Shown: positions 8,398 through 16,396 of the stretch, piece after piece
Position numbering within the stretch: position 1 is the first letter of the stretch
How the letters are laid out: each line of letters opens with the position of its first letter
Source: Inhella gelatinilytica
GTDB taxonomy: Bacteria > Pseudomonadota > Gammaproteobacteria > Burkholderiales > Burkholderiaceae_C
DNA length: 64,000 nucleotides
Direction of reading: 5' to 3'
Assembly: GCF_016093295.1 (NCBI RefSeq)
Contig: NZ_JAEDAL010000002.1
Coordinates: 310,001 to 374,000 of the forward strand
Position numbers and translations under genes: made by a program
The notes under the pieces: generated by a model
Seen by the model: only the letters and a program-made list of their open reading frames with translations
What the model was told of the DNA's origin: nothing
Database searches by the model: none

Positions 8398-9978
8398 GCG
8401 GTCGAACCAGGGCAGGGCTTTTTCGAGTTCTGCGCCCAGTTGCAGCAGCAAGCCTTCGCTGCCCGGCGCGCCGTGAAATTGGACGCCCAAAGGCAAGCCC
8501 TCGGCGGTCCAGTGCAAGGGCAGGCTGATGGCGGGCGTGCCAGTGACATTGGCCAGTTGCGTGAAGGGCACATGACGCAGGTTGTCGCGGGCGATCTGGT
8601 CGATGGCGCTGTCGAGCAGACCCAAACGTGCCAGTACACCGAGTAGCCCCGTGGCGCGCAACCCATTGAGCAGCGCCATCTGCAAAGGGGGCGGGTCCCC
8701 CGTGCCATGCGGGACCGGCGGCGAGGCCAGCGTGGGCGTCAGGTACAGGTCGAAGCGGCTGTGGAATCGGCCCAAGGCGCGAGAAAAACCGTTCCATTGC
8801 TCCAACGTGCTCACCAGGGCGGCGGCCGACTGGCAGCGGCCCAAGGTGGCCATGATGCGGGTCAGTGGTTCGAAGTCGCGGCGGCGGGCACCACGGGCCA
8901 CGGCCGTGTCGACGGCTGCCGGAATCAGCGCGAAGTACAGCTGCAAGTAGCTGCGCGCCAAGGCCCCGCCGTCGATGTCAGGGGCCGCTTCGGTGGTCTC
9001 GTGGCCCAGCCGCTGCAGCAACTGGACGGTGCGCTGCACGGCTTCGACCGCTTCGCCGTGCACGGGGGTGCCCAGGGGGGAGGCGGTGCTCCAGCCGATG
9101 CGCAGGCGGCGCAGCGGCTGTTGCAGTTGGTCCAGGAAGGGCAGGCTCGGTGGCGCGATCTGGAAGGGGTCGCCGGGCTCGGGGCCGCTCAGCACGTCCA
9201 GCATGGCGGCGCTGTCGCGAATGCTGCGCGTGATCACGCCCTGGCTGTTGCAACCGAGCCAAACTTCCCCGGCTTGGGGACCCTCGGAAATCCGGCCGCG
9301 CGAAGGGCGCAACCCCACCAAGCCGCAGCACGCCGCCGGAATGCGAATTGAACCGCCGCCATCACCGCCGCCGGCCATCGGGACCACGCCGCTGGCCACG
9401 GCCGCCGCAGCGCCACCGCTGCTGCCTCCGGGCGTGCGGGCGGGGTCCCAGGGGTTGGAGGTGCGTCCGTAACGGGCCGGGTCGGTCACGCCCTTGAGCG
9501 CCAACTCCGGGCTGTTGGTCTTGCCGAAGATCACCAAGCCGGCAGCTTTGCAACGCCGGGTGTAGTGGCTGTCCTCGGCCGCAACCTGGTTGAAGGCCTG
9601 GCTGCCCAGCGTGGTGGGCACACCGGCCACGTCGTGCCCGGCGTCTTTGAGCAAAAACGGCACGCCGGCCAAGGGGCCTTGGAGGCCGGCTTGAATCTGC
9701 GCGCTGGCTTCTTTCTCCAGCCGGCGGGCGACGGGGTTGAGCTTCGGTTGAACAGCCTTGAGGCGGCTGAGGGCGAGGATCAGCAACTCGGTGGCGTTGC
9801 TGCGACCGGCTCGCACCGCATCCGCCAACGCCAGTGCGTCGTGCTGCCGGTAGGTGGGGAAGTCCATCAAGCCGCGTCCGCTTGGAGGCGCCGAGCGTTC
9901 TGGCGTTGCATCCGCATGGGGGTCGGACTCGGTCACCAAAGTGGCCGACCAGTCCGAGGCAGGGGTCGTCGTGTTCAT
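8383..9978 (-). CDS. Amidase signature family hydrolase
   Basis: This is an amidase signature enzyme that hydrolyses a carboxamide; the substrate is unknown. The Ser-cisSer-Lys elements are visible: the lysine in PFLLKDAGHDVAG, the glycine/serine-rich stretch TPGGSSGGAAAAVASG, and GGGDGGGSIRIPAACCG with the nucleophilic serine. At 531 residues it is slightly long because of an N-terminal extension; a second ATG at 9867 (MDFPTYRQHD) would give a more typical 494 residues. The ATG at 9978 sits one base after the stop of a repeat-borne micro-ORF (TGACATG), so initiation by coupling is possible, and neither start has a good Shine-Dalgarno sequence. It is the last gene of the dehydrogenase operon. 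Confidence 0.9.
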   Translation of the reverse strand: MNTTTPASDWSATLVTESDPHADATPERSAPPSGRGLMDFPTYRQHDALALADAVRAGRSNATELLILALSRLKAVQPKLNPVARRLEKEASAQIQAGLQGPLAGVPFLLKDAGHDVAGVPTTLGSQAFNQVAAEDSHYTRRCKAAGLVIFGKTNSPELALKGVTDPARYGRTSNPWDPARTPGGSSGGAAAAVASGVVPMAGGGDGGGSIRIPAACCGLVGLRPSRGRISEGPQAGEVWLGCNSQGVITRSIRDSAAMLDVLSGPEPGDPFQIAPPSLPFLDQLQQPLRRLRIGWSTASPLGTPVHGEAVEAVQRTVQLLQRLGHETTEAAPDIDGGALARSYLQLYFALIPAAVDTAVARGARRRDFEPLTRIMATLGRCQSAAALVSTLEQWNGFSRALGRFHSRFDLYLTPTLASPPVPHGTGDPPPLQMALLNGLRATGLLGVLARLGLLDSAIDQIARDNLRHVPFTQLANVTGTPAISLPLHWTAEGLPLGVQFHGAPGSEGLLLQLGAELEKALPWFDRLPRD

Positions 9979-10142
9979 GTCAGTGGCGCCCGGCCGTCCG
10001 AAGCCACTGAGCGCCCCCCTGGGGGGTGGCGAGCGATAGCGAGACTGGGGGTCGTTTCATGTCAGTGGCGCCCGGCCGTCCGAAGCCACTGAGCGCCCCC
10101 CTGGGGGGTGGCGAGCGATAGCGAGACTGGGGGGCGTTTCAT
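9979..10142 (-). repeat. Two tandem 82-bp repeats, each a 26-residue micro-ORF, between the GMC oxidoreductase and amidase genes
   Basis: Two head-to-tail copies of an 82-bp unit differ at one base, a synonymous CGA/CGC change. On the minus strand each copy is an uninterrupted frame ATG-AAA-CG.. to TGA: 10062-10142 and 9980-10060. The peptide begins MKRPPVSLSL, has QGGAQWL in the middle and ends TAGRH. The chain reads TGA-C-ATG(copy)TGA-C-ATG(copy)TGA-C-ATG, with the first TGA ending the oxidoreductase and the last ATG starting the amidase. Inside each unit CCCCCC and GGGGGG can pair as a hairpin. A related copy lies at 19174-19254. Translation is not proven. Confidence 0.85.
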
Positions 10143-10143
10143 G

Positions 10144-11754
10144 TCATGCCCAGGCTGCCACAGGATGGCCCAGCCGTTCAGCCAAGCCGGTGGCCAGGCG
10201 AGCCACCAGTCCGTAGATGGACAGCTGCGGGTTGGCTCCGATGCTGGTGGGAAACAGGCTGCCGTCGTGAATGCTGAGATTGTTCAGTTGCCAATGCTGT
10301 CCATTGGTTTGGGTCACCCCATGCTCGGGACTTGAAGACAATGCACAGCCTCCCATCACGTGGGCACTCACGATGCGGGTGCTCAGCGGGCGCAGCTCCA
10401 GCGCACCGATCGCCGCTTTCGCGTCGCGCCAGCTTCGGTAGGGCCGGGCGTCCTCGTGAATGGGCTGAACCTCCCGAGCGCCTGCGGCAAACTGAATTTC
10501 TGCCATGGTCAAAAAGGCCCGCCGAATACCGTCTTTCAGCGTCGCCGTGATGGGGTAGTCGAGCGTGGGGCTGCCATCGCGGCGCAGCGTCACGTGACCA
10601 CCCGGACTGTCAGGATGAAAGCCATCGCGCAGCAAGGACAGCAGAACCTGGGTGTGGGGGAACTGCTGCAAAGTCTTCGCTTGTTCCCGACCGAATCCCG
10701 CCATGGTGGTGGCCATGATGACGGGGTACAGGGGCGGGGCTTCGAGCTTGAAGCCCAAAGGGCCATCAATGGCCTCGGTTTCGAGGAAGTGGTCGCTGTA
10801 GACGGTCTGAGGTGCCCCCGACCAGCCTTCGACGCGTTCTTCAAAGGTGGCGGAGCTGATGACCGTTGGGTGCAGGAAGGTGCGGCGCCCCAACCGCTGG
10901 TGCGGGTCGGGGGCGTTGGAGCGCAGCAGCAGCGCTGGCGTGTTGATGGCCCCCCCTGCCAGCACCACGTGGCGCGCCCGCACCACAAAAGCGCCGGGCT
11001 TGGGTGCACTGCTCAGATCGACGGGAACGCAATGAAGGGCCTGCACGGTATGGCCGTCATGGGCCAGTCGCTCCACCCGCGTTTGGACCCAGAGTTCAGC
11101 GCCGGCGTCCAGGGCCCCAGGCAGGGTGGTGACCAGCATGGACTGTTTGGCGTTGGTGGGGCAGCCCATGCCGCAGCTGCCCAGGTTCCAACAGCCGTGC
11201 ACATTGCGACGAATCCGCGGCGCGGCCAGCCCCAGCTTCTGGGCTCCGCGGGCGAGGGCTTGGTTGTTGGCGTTGGGCTCGGCCTCCCAATCTTGGATAT
11301 GGAGTCGCCGCTCGGCCTGTTCGAACCAGGGGGCCATGGTTTGCGCATCCAGGCCTTGCAACCCCAGGCGCTCGCTCCAGTGCTGCAGCGTGGCTGGGGG
11401 CGTGCGGAAGCTGCTCGTCCAATTCACCGTGGTGCTGCCCCCGACGCAGCGCCCCTGCAGGATGGTGATGGCCTTGTCCGCGGTCTTGCGCCCCGCGGAT
11501 TCCTGGTACAGCTGGGGGTAGGCGTCGGCTTCCCGTTGTTTGAAGTCGCGGCTGCTGCGCAGGGGGCCTTCTTCGATGATCAGCACTTTGAGGCCGGCGC
11601 GCGCCAGGATCTCGGCCGTCACACCACCACCGGCGCCGCTGCCCACAATGGCCACGTCCACCGTGGTTTCCGCAGGAGGGGCCTTGAAGTCGCCGCCACG
11701 AACGGGCCAGCCGCGGGCCAGCCCCGCCTGAATGGGATCGGGAATGCTTGTCAT
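10144..11754 (-). CDS. GMC-family FAD-dependent oxidoreductase (alcohol dehydrogenase/oxidase-like)
   Basis: GMC enzymes oxidise alcohols with FAD. This 536-residue protein has the dinucleotide-binding motif near the N-terminus (VAIVGSGAGGGVTAE, then LKVLIIEEG). The GMC signature region is GRCVGGSTTVNW, and the conserved C-terminal part runs VSAHVMGGCAL...SIGANPQLSIYGLV. The open frame goes back to 11853, but the ATG at 11754 follows the upstream stop by 7 bp and leaves a normal N-terminus. A cysteine-containing segment (GCWNLGSCGMGCP) resembles bacterial GMC dehydrogenases that pass electrons to a partner. The preceding genes encode a small Tat-type protein and an aldehyde dehydrogenase, which suggests sequential oxidation of an alcohol to an acid. 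Confidence 0.9.
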   Translation of the reverse strand: MTSIPDPIQAGLARGWPVRGGDFKAPPAETTVDVAIVGSGAGGGVTAEILARAGLKVLIIEEGPLRSSRDFKQREADAYPQLYQESAGRKTADKAITILQGRCVGGSTTVNWTSSFRTPPATLQHWSERLGLQGLDAQTMAPWFEQAERRLHIQDWEAEPNANNQALARGAQKLGLAAPRIRRNVHGCWNLGSCGMGCPTNAKQSMLVTTLPGALDAGAELWVQTRVERLAHDGHTVQALHCVPVDLSSAPKPGAFVVRARHVVLAGGAINTPALLLRSNAPDPHQRLGRRTFLHPTVISSATFEERVEGWSGAPQTVYSDHFLETEAIDGPLGFKLEAPPLYPVIMATTMAGFGREQAKTLQQFPHTQVLLSLLRDGFHPDSPGGHVTLRRDGSPTLDYPITATLKDGIRRAFLTMAEIQFAAGAREVQPIHEDARPYRSWRDAKAAIGALELRPLSTRIVSAHVMGGCALSSSPEHGVTQTNGQHWQLNNLSIHDGSLFPTSIGANPQLSIYGLVARLATGLAERLGHPVAAWA

Positions 11755-11761
11755 GGCGTGA

Positions 11762-12259
11762 TCAGCCCACCGTTCGGGGGCCGGGGTAGCCCAGGGCCGC
11801 CCAGGACTGCGGCTGGGCAAAAAAGGCTGCGCAGTGCAGGTCGCGCAGGGCAAAGTAGACCTGTTGCCGCAGGCCCAAACGGCTGCGACGTAGGCCTTCC
11901 AGTTGCTGTTGTAGGGTCGCCAGGTCCAGCGCTTCTAACGGGCGCCATTGACCCAAAACACCCAATCGACCGGGCGCATTCACGAGCAGGCCCATGAGTT
12001 GCTGCAGCTCGGCCTGAATGGCGGGGGGGAAGGCGGCGAATAGGCTTTCCAGGTGGTCCAGGTGCTGGTTCAGCGCCTCGTCAGTGTGGGGCAAAGAGCC
12101 TTCGAGAACGGCCCGCGCGACCGCCCCCATGGCACGACGGCCCCCGGCGGTGAGGCGTGGGCCCTGTAGGCCCGGCGCCCACAACGCGGCGACGCCCCCC
12201 GCAAGCGCGAGCACGGCAGCTGAACCCAGACCCAGTTGGAGGAGGCGGCGGCGTTGCAT
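11762..12259 (-). CDS. Small Tat-signal protein, possible accessory subunit of the GMC dehydrogenase
   Basis: This 165-residue protein starts MQRRRLLQLGLGSAAVLALAGG, a twin-arginine-like signal (RRRLLQLG), so it may be exported folded. The body is mainly helical, with no visible metal-binding motif. Its size, signal and place beside a GMC gene resemble the small third subunit of gluconate-2-dehydrogenase-type complexes; that is inference. The start ATG overlaps the aldehyde dehydrogenase stop as ATGA, and the GMC gene follows after 7 bp. The open frame upstream of 12259 lies inside the aldehyde dehydrogenase gene and was not used. Confidence 0.7.
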   Translation of the reverse strand: MQRRRLLQLGLGSAAVLALAGGVAALWAPGLQGPRLTAGGRRAMGAVARAVLEGSLPHTDEALNQHLDHLESLFAAFPPAIQAELQQLMGLLVNAPGRLGVLGQWRPLEALDLATLQQQLEGLRRSRLGLRQQVYFALRDLHCAAFFAQPQSWAALGYPGPRTVG

Positions 12260-13674
12260 CAACTGAGCTTTCGCAGCAGGTTCAGGAGACGCGTGAAGCG
12301 GGCCCCATAGGGCGGGTAAAACAGGCGAGTTCCCGCCAAACTCGGGTTGTGGAAGACAGGCTTTTCGCATGAAAAGGTCTTGAATCCCCATTCACCGTGA
12401 TAACTGCCTTGCCCGCTGGCTCCCACGCCACCAAATGGCTGATCTTCTTGACCCAGGTGCCAAATGCAGTCGTTGCTGGTGACTCCTCCGGCGTGGGTTT
12501 CGCGCAAGATGCGCTCACGCAGTGCGTCGTCTTTGCCGAAGATGTAGAGCGCCAGCGGGCGGTCATTGCGCTGCACTTGCGCAATGGCCTCGTCAACGCG
12601 GTCGTAGGGCAGGATGGGTAGCACGGGGCCAAAAATTTCCTCGCGCAGTAGTGCCATGTCTTCGGTGGCACCCAGCACCACCGTCGGGTGCAATTTGCGC
12701 TGAGCCGGGTCCAGCGTTTCGTCGTGGGAACGCAGCAGTTGAGCGCCTTTGTCCTTGGCTTCCTTGAGCAGGCCTTGCAGTCGTGCGTAATGGCGAGGGG
12801 CCACGATGGCGGTGTAGTCTGGGTTCTGCGCCAAGGTGGGGTAGTGGCGCCGCATGGCCGCCAAAACGGCTTGGGCCAAGGGCTCAACCTGATGGCGAGG
12901 TGCCAGAACATAGTCCGGTGCCACACAGGTCTGCCCGGCATTCAGGAGCTTGGCAAAGGCCACACGTTCGGCTGTTTGGCGCAGATCCGCATCCGCCATC
13001 ACCACCACTGGGCTTTTTCCACCCAACTCCAGGGTCACCGGGGTGAGATTGGCGGCGGCGGCCTGGGCGACCAATCGCCCAACCGGGGTCGACCCGGTGA
13101 AGAACAAGTGGTCAAAGGGCAGCTTGGAAAACGCGGCGGCCACGCTGGCATCGCCCAGAACGACCTGGAATTCATCGGCATCAAAGTGCTCGGCCACGGC
13201 CTTGGCCAGTAGCTCCGAGCAGCGGGGGGTCAATTCGCTGGGCTTGAGCAGCACCCGATTGCCCGCCGCCAATGCGGCCACGGCCGGAGCCAGCGCCAGT
13301 TGCATGGGGTAGTTCCAGGGCGAAATGATGCCGACCACGCCCTTGGGCTGGGGCATCAGGCGGTTGTGGCCGGGGAAAAAGTGCAGGGCCGTGGGCATGC
13401 GCCGCACCCGCATCCAGCGCTTGAGGTGGCGCAGGGCATGCTTGATGGAGGCTTCGACCACGAAAACTTCGGTCAGCAAGGTTTCATGCACGCTGCGGTG
13501 ACCAAAGTCTTCGCGGATGGCTTGCGCAAAGGCGTCGCTATGCTGGTGGAGCAAGTCTCGCAGGCGGGTCAGGCGGTCGCGGCGCGCGGAATAGCTGGGA
13601 TAGGGCTCCTGCAAATAGGCCGCACGCAGCTGGTCCAGGCGGGGGCGAAGCGATTCGGAGGGGGAGCTGTCCAT
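12259..13674 (-). CDS. Aldehyde dehydrogenase, coniferyl aldehyde dehydrogenase type
   Basis: This NAD(P)-dependent aldehyde dehydrogenase has 471 residues, the length of the short class-3-like branch that includes coniferyl aldehyde dehydrogenase. It lacks the longer N-terminus of most family members. Visible motifs are the cofactor-binding PWNYPMQLALAP and FFTGSTPVGR, the general base glutamate in VTLELGGKSPVV, and the catalytic cysteine in LNAGQTCVAPDYVL. The C-terminal hydrophobic and basic stretch (LFYPPYGARFTRLLNLLRK) fits membrane association seen in this branch. It is the first gene of the minus-strand operon ending with the amidase. It would oxidise the aldehyde made by the GMC enzyme; the actual substrate cannot be told. 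Confidence 0.9.
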   Translation of the reverse strand: MDSSPSESLRPRLDQLRAAYLQEPYPSYSARRDRLTRLRDLLHQHSDAFAQAIREDFGHRSVHETLLTEVFVVEASIKHALRHLKRWMRVRRMPTALHFFPGHNRLMPQPKGVVGIISPWNYPMQLALAPAVAALAAGNRVLLKPSELTPRCSELLAKAVAEHFDADEFQVVLGDASVAAAFSKLPFDHLFFTGSTPVGRLVAQAAAANLTPVTLELGGKSPVVVMADADLRQTAERVAFAKLLNAGQTCVAPDYVLAPRHQVEPLAQAVLAAMRRHYPTLAQNPDYTAIVAPRHYARLQGLLKEAKDKGAQLLRSHDETLDPAQRKLHPTVVLGATEDMALLREEIFGPVLPILPYDRVDEAIAQVQRNDRPLALYIFGKDDALRERILRETHAGGVTSNDCIWHLGQEDQPFGGVGASGQGSYHGEWGFKTFSCEKPVFHNPSLAGTRLFYPPYGARFTRLLNLLRKLS

Positions 13675-13788
13675 GGGAGGCCAAAAAACTGCAAAGGCGC
13701 AAGGATGGCACGCTAACCGGACCGGCCCCGGACCAGGGAGCGGGCTTGCCCTGGCTTAGAGTCCCACGTCTACAGAGCGGAGGCATGC

Positions 13789-14829
13789 ATGCGGGTTGGC
13801 ATCTTGACAGGGGGCGGGGATTGCCCCGGGCTGAATGCGGTGATTCGGGCGGTCACCTTGGCGCTGTTGCACGCCGACGCGGCCACCGAGGTCTGGGGGA
13901 TTCAGCGCGGCTTCTGGGGCTTGATGGCCGATCGTCTGCAGCCGTTGACGGCGGCCAGCGTGCGCGACTTGCTGGACGAAGGGGGCACGGTGCTGGGGAC
14001 GCACAACCGCGCCGACCCGTTTGCCTGGCAAGGCCACGATGCCTCGGGGCAGGCACTGGATTGCTTGACGCGACACGGGATTGACGCGCTGGTTGTGATC
14101 GGGGGGGATGGGAGCTTGACCATCGGCGACCGGTTTTCCCGCTTGGGGGTTCCGATGGTGGGGGTGCCCAAAACCATTGACAACGACATTGAGCACAACG
14201 AGCGGAGTTTTGGATTCGACTCGGCGGTCGCGGTGGTGGCGGAGGCTTTGACGCGCTTGAAAACCACGGCACAGAGTCATCAGCGCGTGATGGTCCTGGA
14301 GACCATGGGGCGAAATGCGGGGTGGATTGCCTTGGAGGGGGGCTTGGCCGGCGGCGCCGATGCCATCCTGATTCCCGAGCAACCCTTTGATTTGGATCGA
14401 TTGACGGCTCGGTTGCAGGCCCGGGTTCAAGAACAGGGCCACGCACTGGTGTGCGTGGCGGAAGGCGCCACACTCAGCGATGGGACGCAGTTTTGGCAGA
14501 CCGGGAGTGGCGTGGCTCGACTGGGAGGCATCGGTCAGGCACTGACCGATGCGCTGGCGCAGCGCCTGCCGGGAACCGAGGTGCGGGGGACCCTGCTGGG
14601 GCACCTGCAGCGGGGTGGCGCGCCCACGGCGTTTGACCGGGTGCTTTCGACCCGCTTTGGGGTGGCGGCGGCCCAAGCGCTGCGCGATGGCGCTTTCGGC
14701 CACACGATTGCGCTGCAGGGCGACCGCTGTGTACGGGTGCCCCTGAGTGCGGTGTCGGGTCGGCAGCGACGCGTGCCCCTCGATGACCCGCTCAGCGACT
14801 GCGCGCGGGTCCTTGGAGCCTTGGACTGA
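13789..14829 (+). CDS. pfkA: 6-phosphofructokinase
   Basis: The enzyme phosphorylates fructose 6-phosphate to the 1,6-bisphosphate. The 346 residues carry the family motifs: GILTGGGDCPGLNAVIR at the N-terminus, VIGGDGSLT for phosphoryl donor binding, PKTIDNDI with the catalytic aspartate, and ETMGRNAGWIAL for substrate. The two donor-selecting positions are mixed: glycine in GGDGS, as in ATP enzymes, and lysine in PKTIDND, as in pyrophosphate enzymes. Both ATP-using actinobacterial enzymes and other mixed types share that pair, so the donor is unsettled. The ATG at 13789 follows GGAGG by about 5 bp. It is divergent from the aldehyde dehydrogenase operon. Confidence 0.93.
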   Translation: MRVGILTGGGDCPGLNAVIRAVTLALLHADAATEVWGIQRGFWGLMADRLQPLTAASVRDLLDEGGTVLGTHNRADPFAWQGHDASGQALDCLTRHGIDALVVIGGDGSLTIGDRFSRLGVPMVGVPKTIDNDIEHNERSFGFDSAVAVVAEALTRLKTTAQSHQRVMVLETMGRNAGWIALEGGLAGGADAILIPEQPFDLDRLTARLQARVQEQGHALVCVAEGATLSDGTQFWQTGSGVARLGGIGQALTDALAQRLPGTEVRGTLLGHLQRGGAPTAFDRVLSTRFGVAAAQALRDGAFGHTIALQGDRCVRVPLSAVSGRQRRVPLDDPLSDCARVLGALD

Positions 14830-14840
14830 GGGGCGGGGCT

Positions 14841-15359
14841 TTACTCGATGCGGCGCACGGTCAGGCGTTGGGTGACGCCTTCGATGTCCATGTAGAAGCC
14901 GCTCAAAGCCCCCTTCACGATCTTGACTTGCGGCTCGTGCATGGTCAGGTAGTGGCCCGAACTGCCGTCTGTGACTTCCCACAACTGGCCGTTGGCCAGG
15001 CGGAACCGCTGACGGGGTTTCCAACCATCGAACGAGCCCTGAATCCGCGACTGCACCGAACTGGTGTCACCGCCGCGCAGGCCAAAACTCTGCTCGGGGG
15101 ATGGCGTCGCGGTTGCACTGTGGGGGCTGTCGGCCTTGCCGGGTGACTGGGCACCGGTCCGCGCCACGGGGGCGCCCCACTGCCCGGACCCAGCGGGTGG
15201 TCCGGCGATGGCATCAAAGCAAGCCAATCGTTTGGTGGCGTCGGCAATGGCCCGGCAACTGGCCAGTTGGTCGGCCAGAGCGGGGCTTGAAGTGCCCTGG
15301 GCGTGGGCAGAAAGTGCCCCCGCGCTGAGCAGCAGGGCAAAGGTCCGGCGGTGTTTCAT
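14841..15359 (-). CDS. Exported protein of unknown function
   Basis: The 172-residue protein begins with a signal peptide (FALLLSAGALSAHAQG) and so should be periplasmic. After cleavage comes a short motif, CRAIADATKRLACFDAI, which recurs near the N-terminus of several unrelated periplasmic proteins and holds two cysteines that could form a disulfide. A low-complexity spacer follows. The C-terminal part (FRLANGQLWEVTDG, VKIVKGALSGFYMDIEG) resembles a small beta-barrel fold. It is convergent with pfkA, with 11 bp between stops. No function can be assigned. Confidence 0.7.
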   Translation of the reverse strand: MKHRRTFALLLSAGALSAHAQGTSSPALADQLASCRAIADATKRLACFDAIAGPPAGSGQWGAPVARTGAQSPGKADSPHSATATPSPEQSFGLRGGDTSSVQSRIQGSFDGWKPRQRFRLANGQLWEVTDGSSGHYLTMHEPQVKIVKGALSGFYMDIEGVTQRLTVRRIE

Positions 15360-15455
15360 GTCGCAATGGTAGGGGCTTTGTGCCCCGCAAAGTGTTCCGG
15401 ATGGGCCCGTGCGAACCTGCTCGTTGTCAGGAAACGAGGATTCACTGCGGGGGTT

Positions 15456-16178
15456 TCAGTTCACTCGCGTCGGTCGGTGCTGGCGCAGTCCATCCAGACT
15501 CAGCACCCGAACCCCGCCGTACTCCACGCGGATGTGCCCCGCATCTTGAAGGTGCTGCAAGGCAACGTTCACGCGCTGGCGGGAGAGCCCGACCAAGTAC
15601 GCCAGCTCTTGCTGAGTGATGCGCAGCAAACTGCCCACACCTGGGTACAGCTGAGGGTGGAATAAAGCGGCCAGGTTGCGTGCCACGCGGTGGTCGGGAT
15701 CTTGGCTGCGGTCGGTTTCACGCGCCGCAATGAACTGCCCCAGCCGCTCATTGAGCTGATTGAGCACGTACCGGTTGAAGGCAATCGAGTGCCCCAGCAG
15801 GACGTCGAACTGTTCGATGGGGAGGCCCGCCACCACCGAGCGACGCAAGGCCTGAACGTTGTAGCGGTAGCTCTCCCGCTTGAGCAGCGTGCCTTCTCCA
15901 AACCACCCGCCGGGGGGAAGTCCCGCAAAGGTCATGGGCGGGGCGCCGGCCAAATCGTCATTGCTCATCTTGAGCAGGCCATCCACCACCCCAAACCAGT
16001 AAGTTGCCGCTTTGCCGACGCGGCAGATGCGCTCTCCCGGCTCGGCCTGCGCGATGTGAATGTGGGGTGCAACCAAGTCCTGAAGACCGCGCTCCAGCAG
16101 GGGCCACCACGGGATGGCCGTCAACTCGGCAGATTCCGCCGTTCGGGCGCGCTGGCGTAGGGGTTGCAGTTCAGACAT
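15456..16178 (-). CDS. Crp/Fnr-family transcriptional regulator
   Basis: The 240-residue protein has an N-terminal cyclic-nucleotide-binding-like beta roll (GERICRVGKAATYWFGVVDG, GGWFGEGTLL), a long dimerisation helix (FNRYVLNQLNERLGQFI) and a C-terminal winged helix. The recognition helix is QQELAYLVGLSRQRVNVALQ. Only one cysteine is present, so it cannot hold an FNR-type iron-sulfur cluster. The frame is open to 16229; the ATG at 16178 (MSELQPL) is preferred, without a clear ribosome site for either. It is divergent from the acyl-CoA ligase/liv operon, and a Crp-shaped palindrome lies between, so it probably controls that operon. The effector is unknown. Confidence 0.88.
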   Translation of the reverse strand: MSELQPLRQRARTAESAELTAIPWWPLLERGLQDLVAPHIHIAQAEPGERICRVGKAATYWFGVVDGLLKMSNDDLAGAPPMTFAGLPPGGWFGEGTLLKRESYRYNVQALRRSVVAGLPIEQFDVLLGHSIAFNRYVLNQLNERLGQFIAARETDRSQDPDHRVARNLAALFHPQLYPGVGSLLRITQQELAYLVGLSRQRVNVALQHLQDAGHIRVEYGGVRVLSLDGLRQHRPTRVN

Positions 16179-16309
16179 GGTGCGACCAATTGGAATGGGG
16201 ATTGAACGCTGCTGGAGGTTTGCCGGCAAGTTGGGTCAATCCCCGGTGTGCTGCGGCAGGGGCGGTGCCGCGACTTGGGGTTAGTCCTGCCCGGATGAAA
16301 CCCTTGAAA

Positions 16310-16325
16310 TGTCGCCAATACGACA
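16310..16325. promoter_or_regulatory. Candidate operator for the Crp/Fnr-family regulator
   Basis: TGTCG-CCAATA-CGACA is a perfect 5-bp inverted repeat with a 6-bp spacer, 16 bp in all. This is the geometry of the Crp consensus TGTGA-N6-TCACA with one changed base in each arm. It lies in the 218-bp region between the regulator and the ligase/liv operon, 72 bp before the ligase ATG. The rest of that region shows no other recognised element. Confidence 0.5.
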
Positions 16326-16396
16326 ACATGGCGTCAAAGTCATTCGCACAATGCGCCAACCTGTCCACCTGCTGGGCCAGTCAACGGAGTTAGTGC

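Noticed and set aside
9976-10146. Tandem repeat as a CRISPR array or transposon end
   Set aside because: Only two directly adjoining units with no variable spacers, no cas genes, and no transposase nearby.
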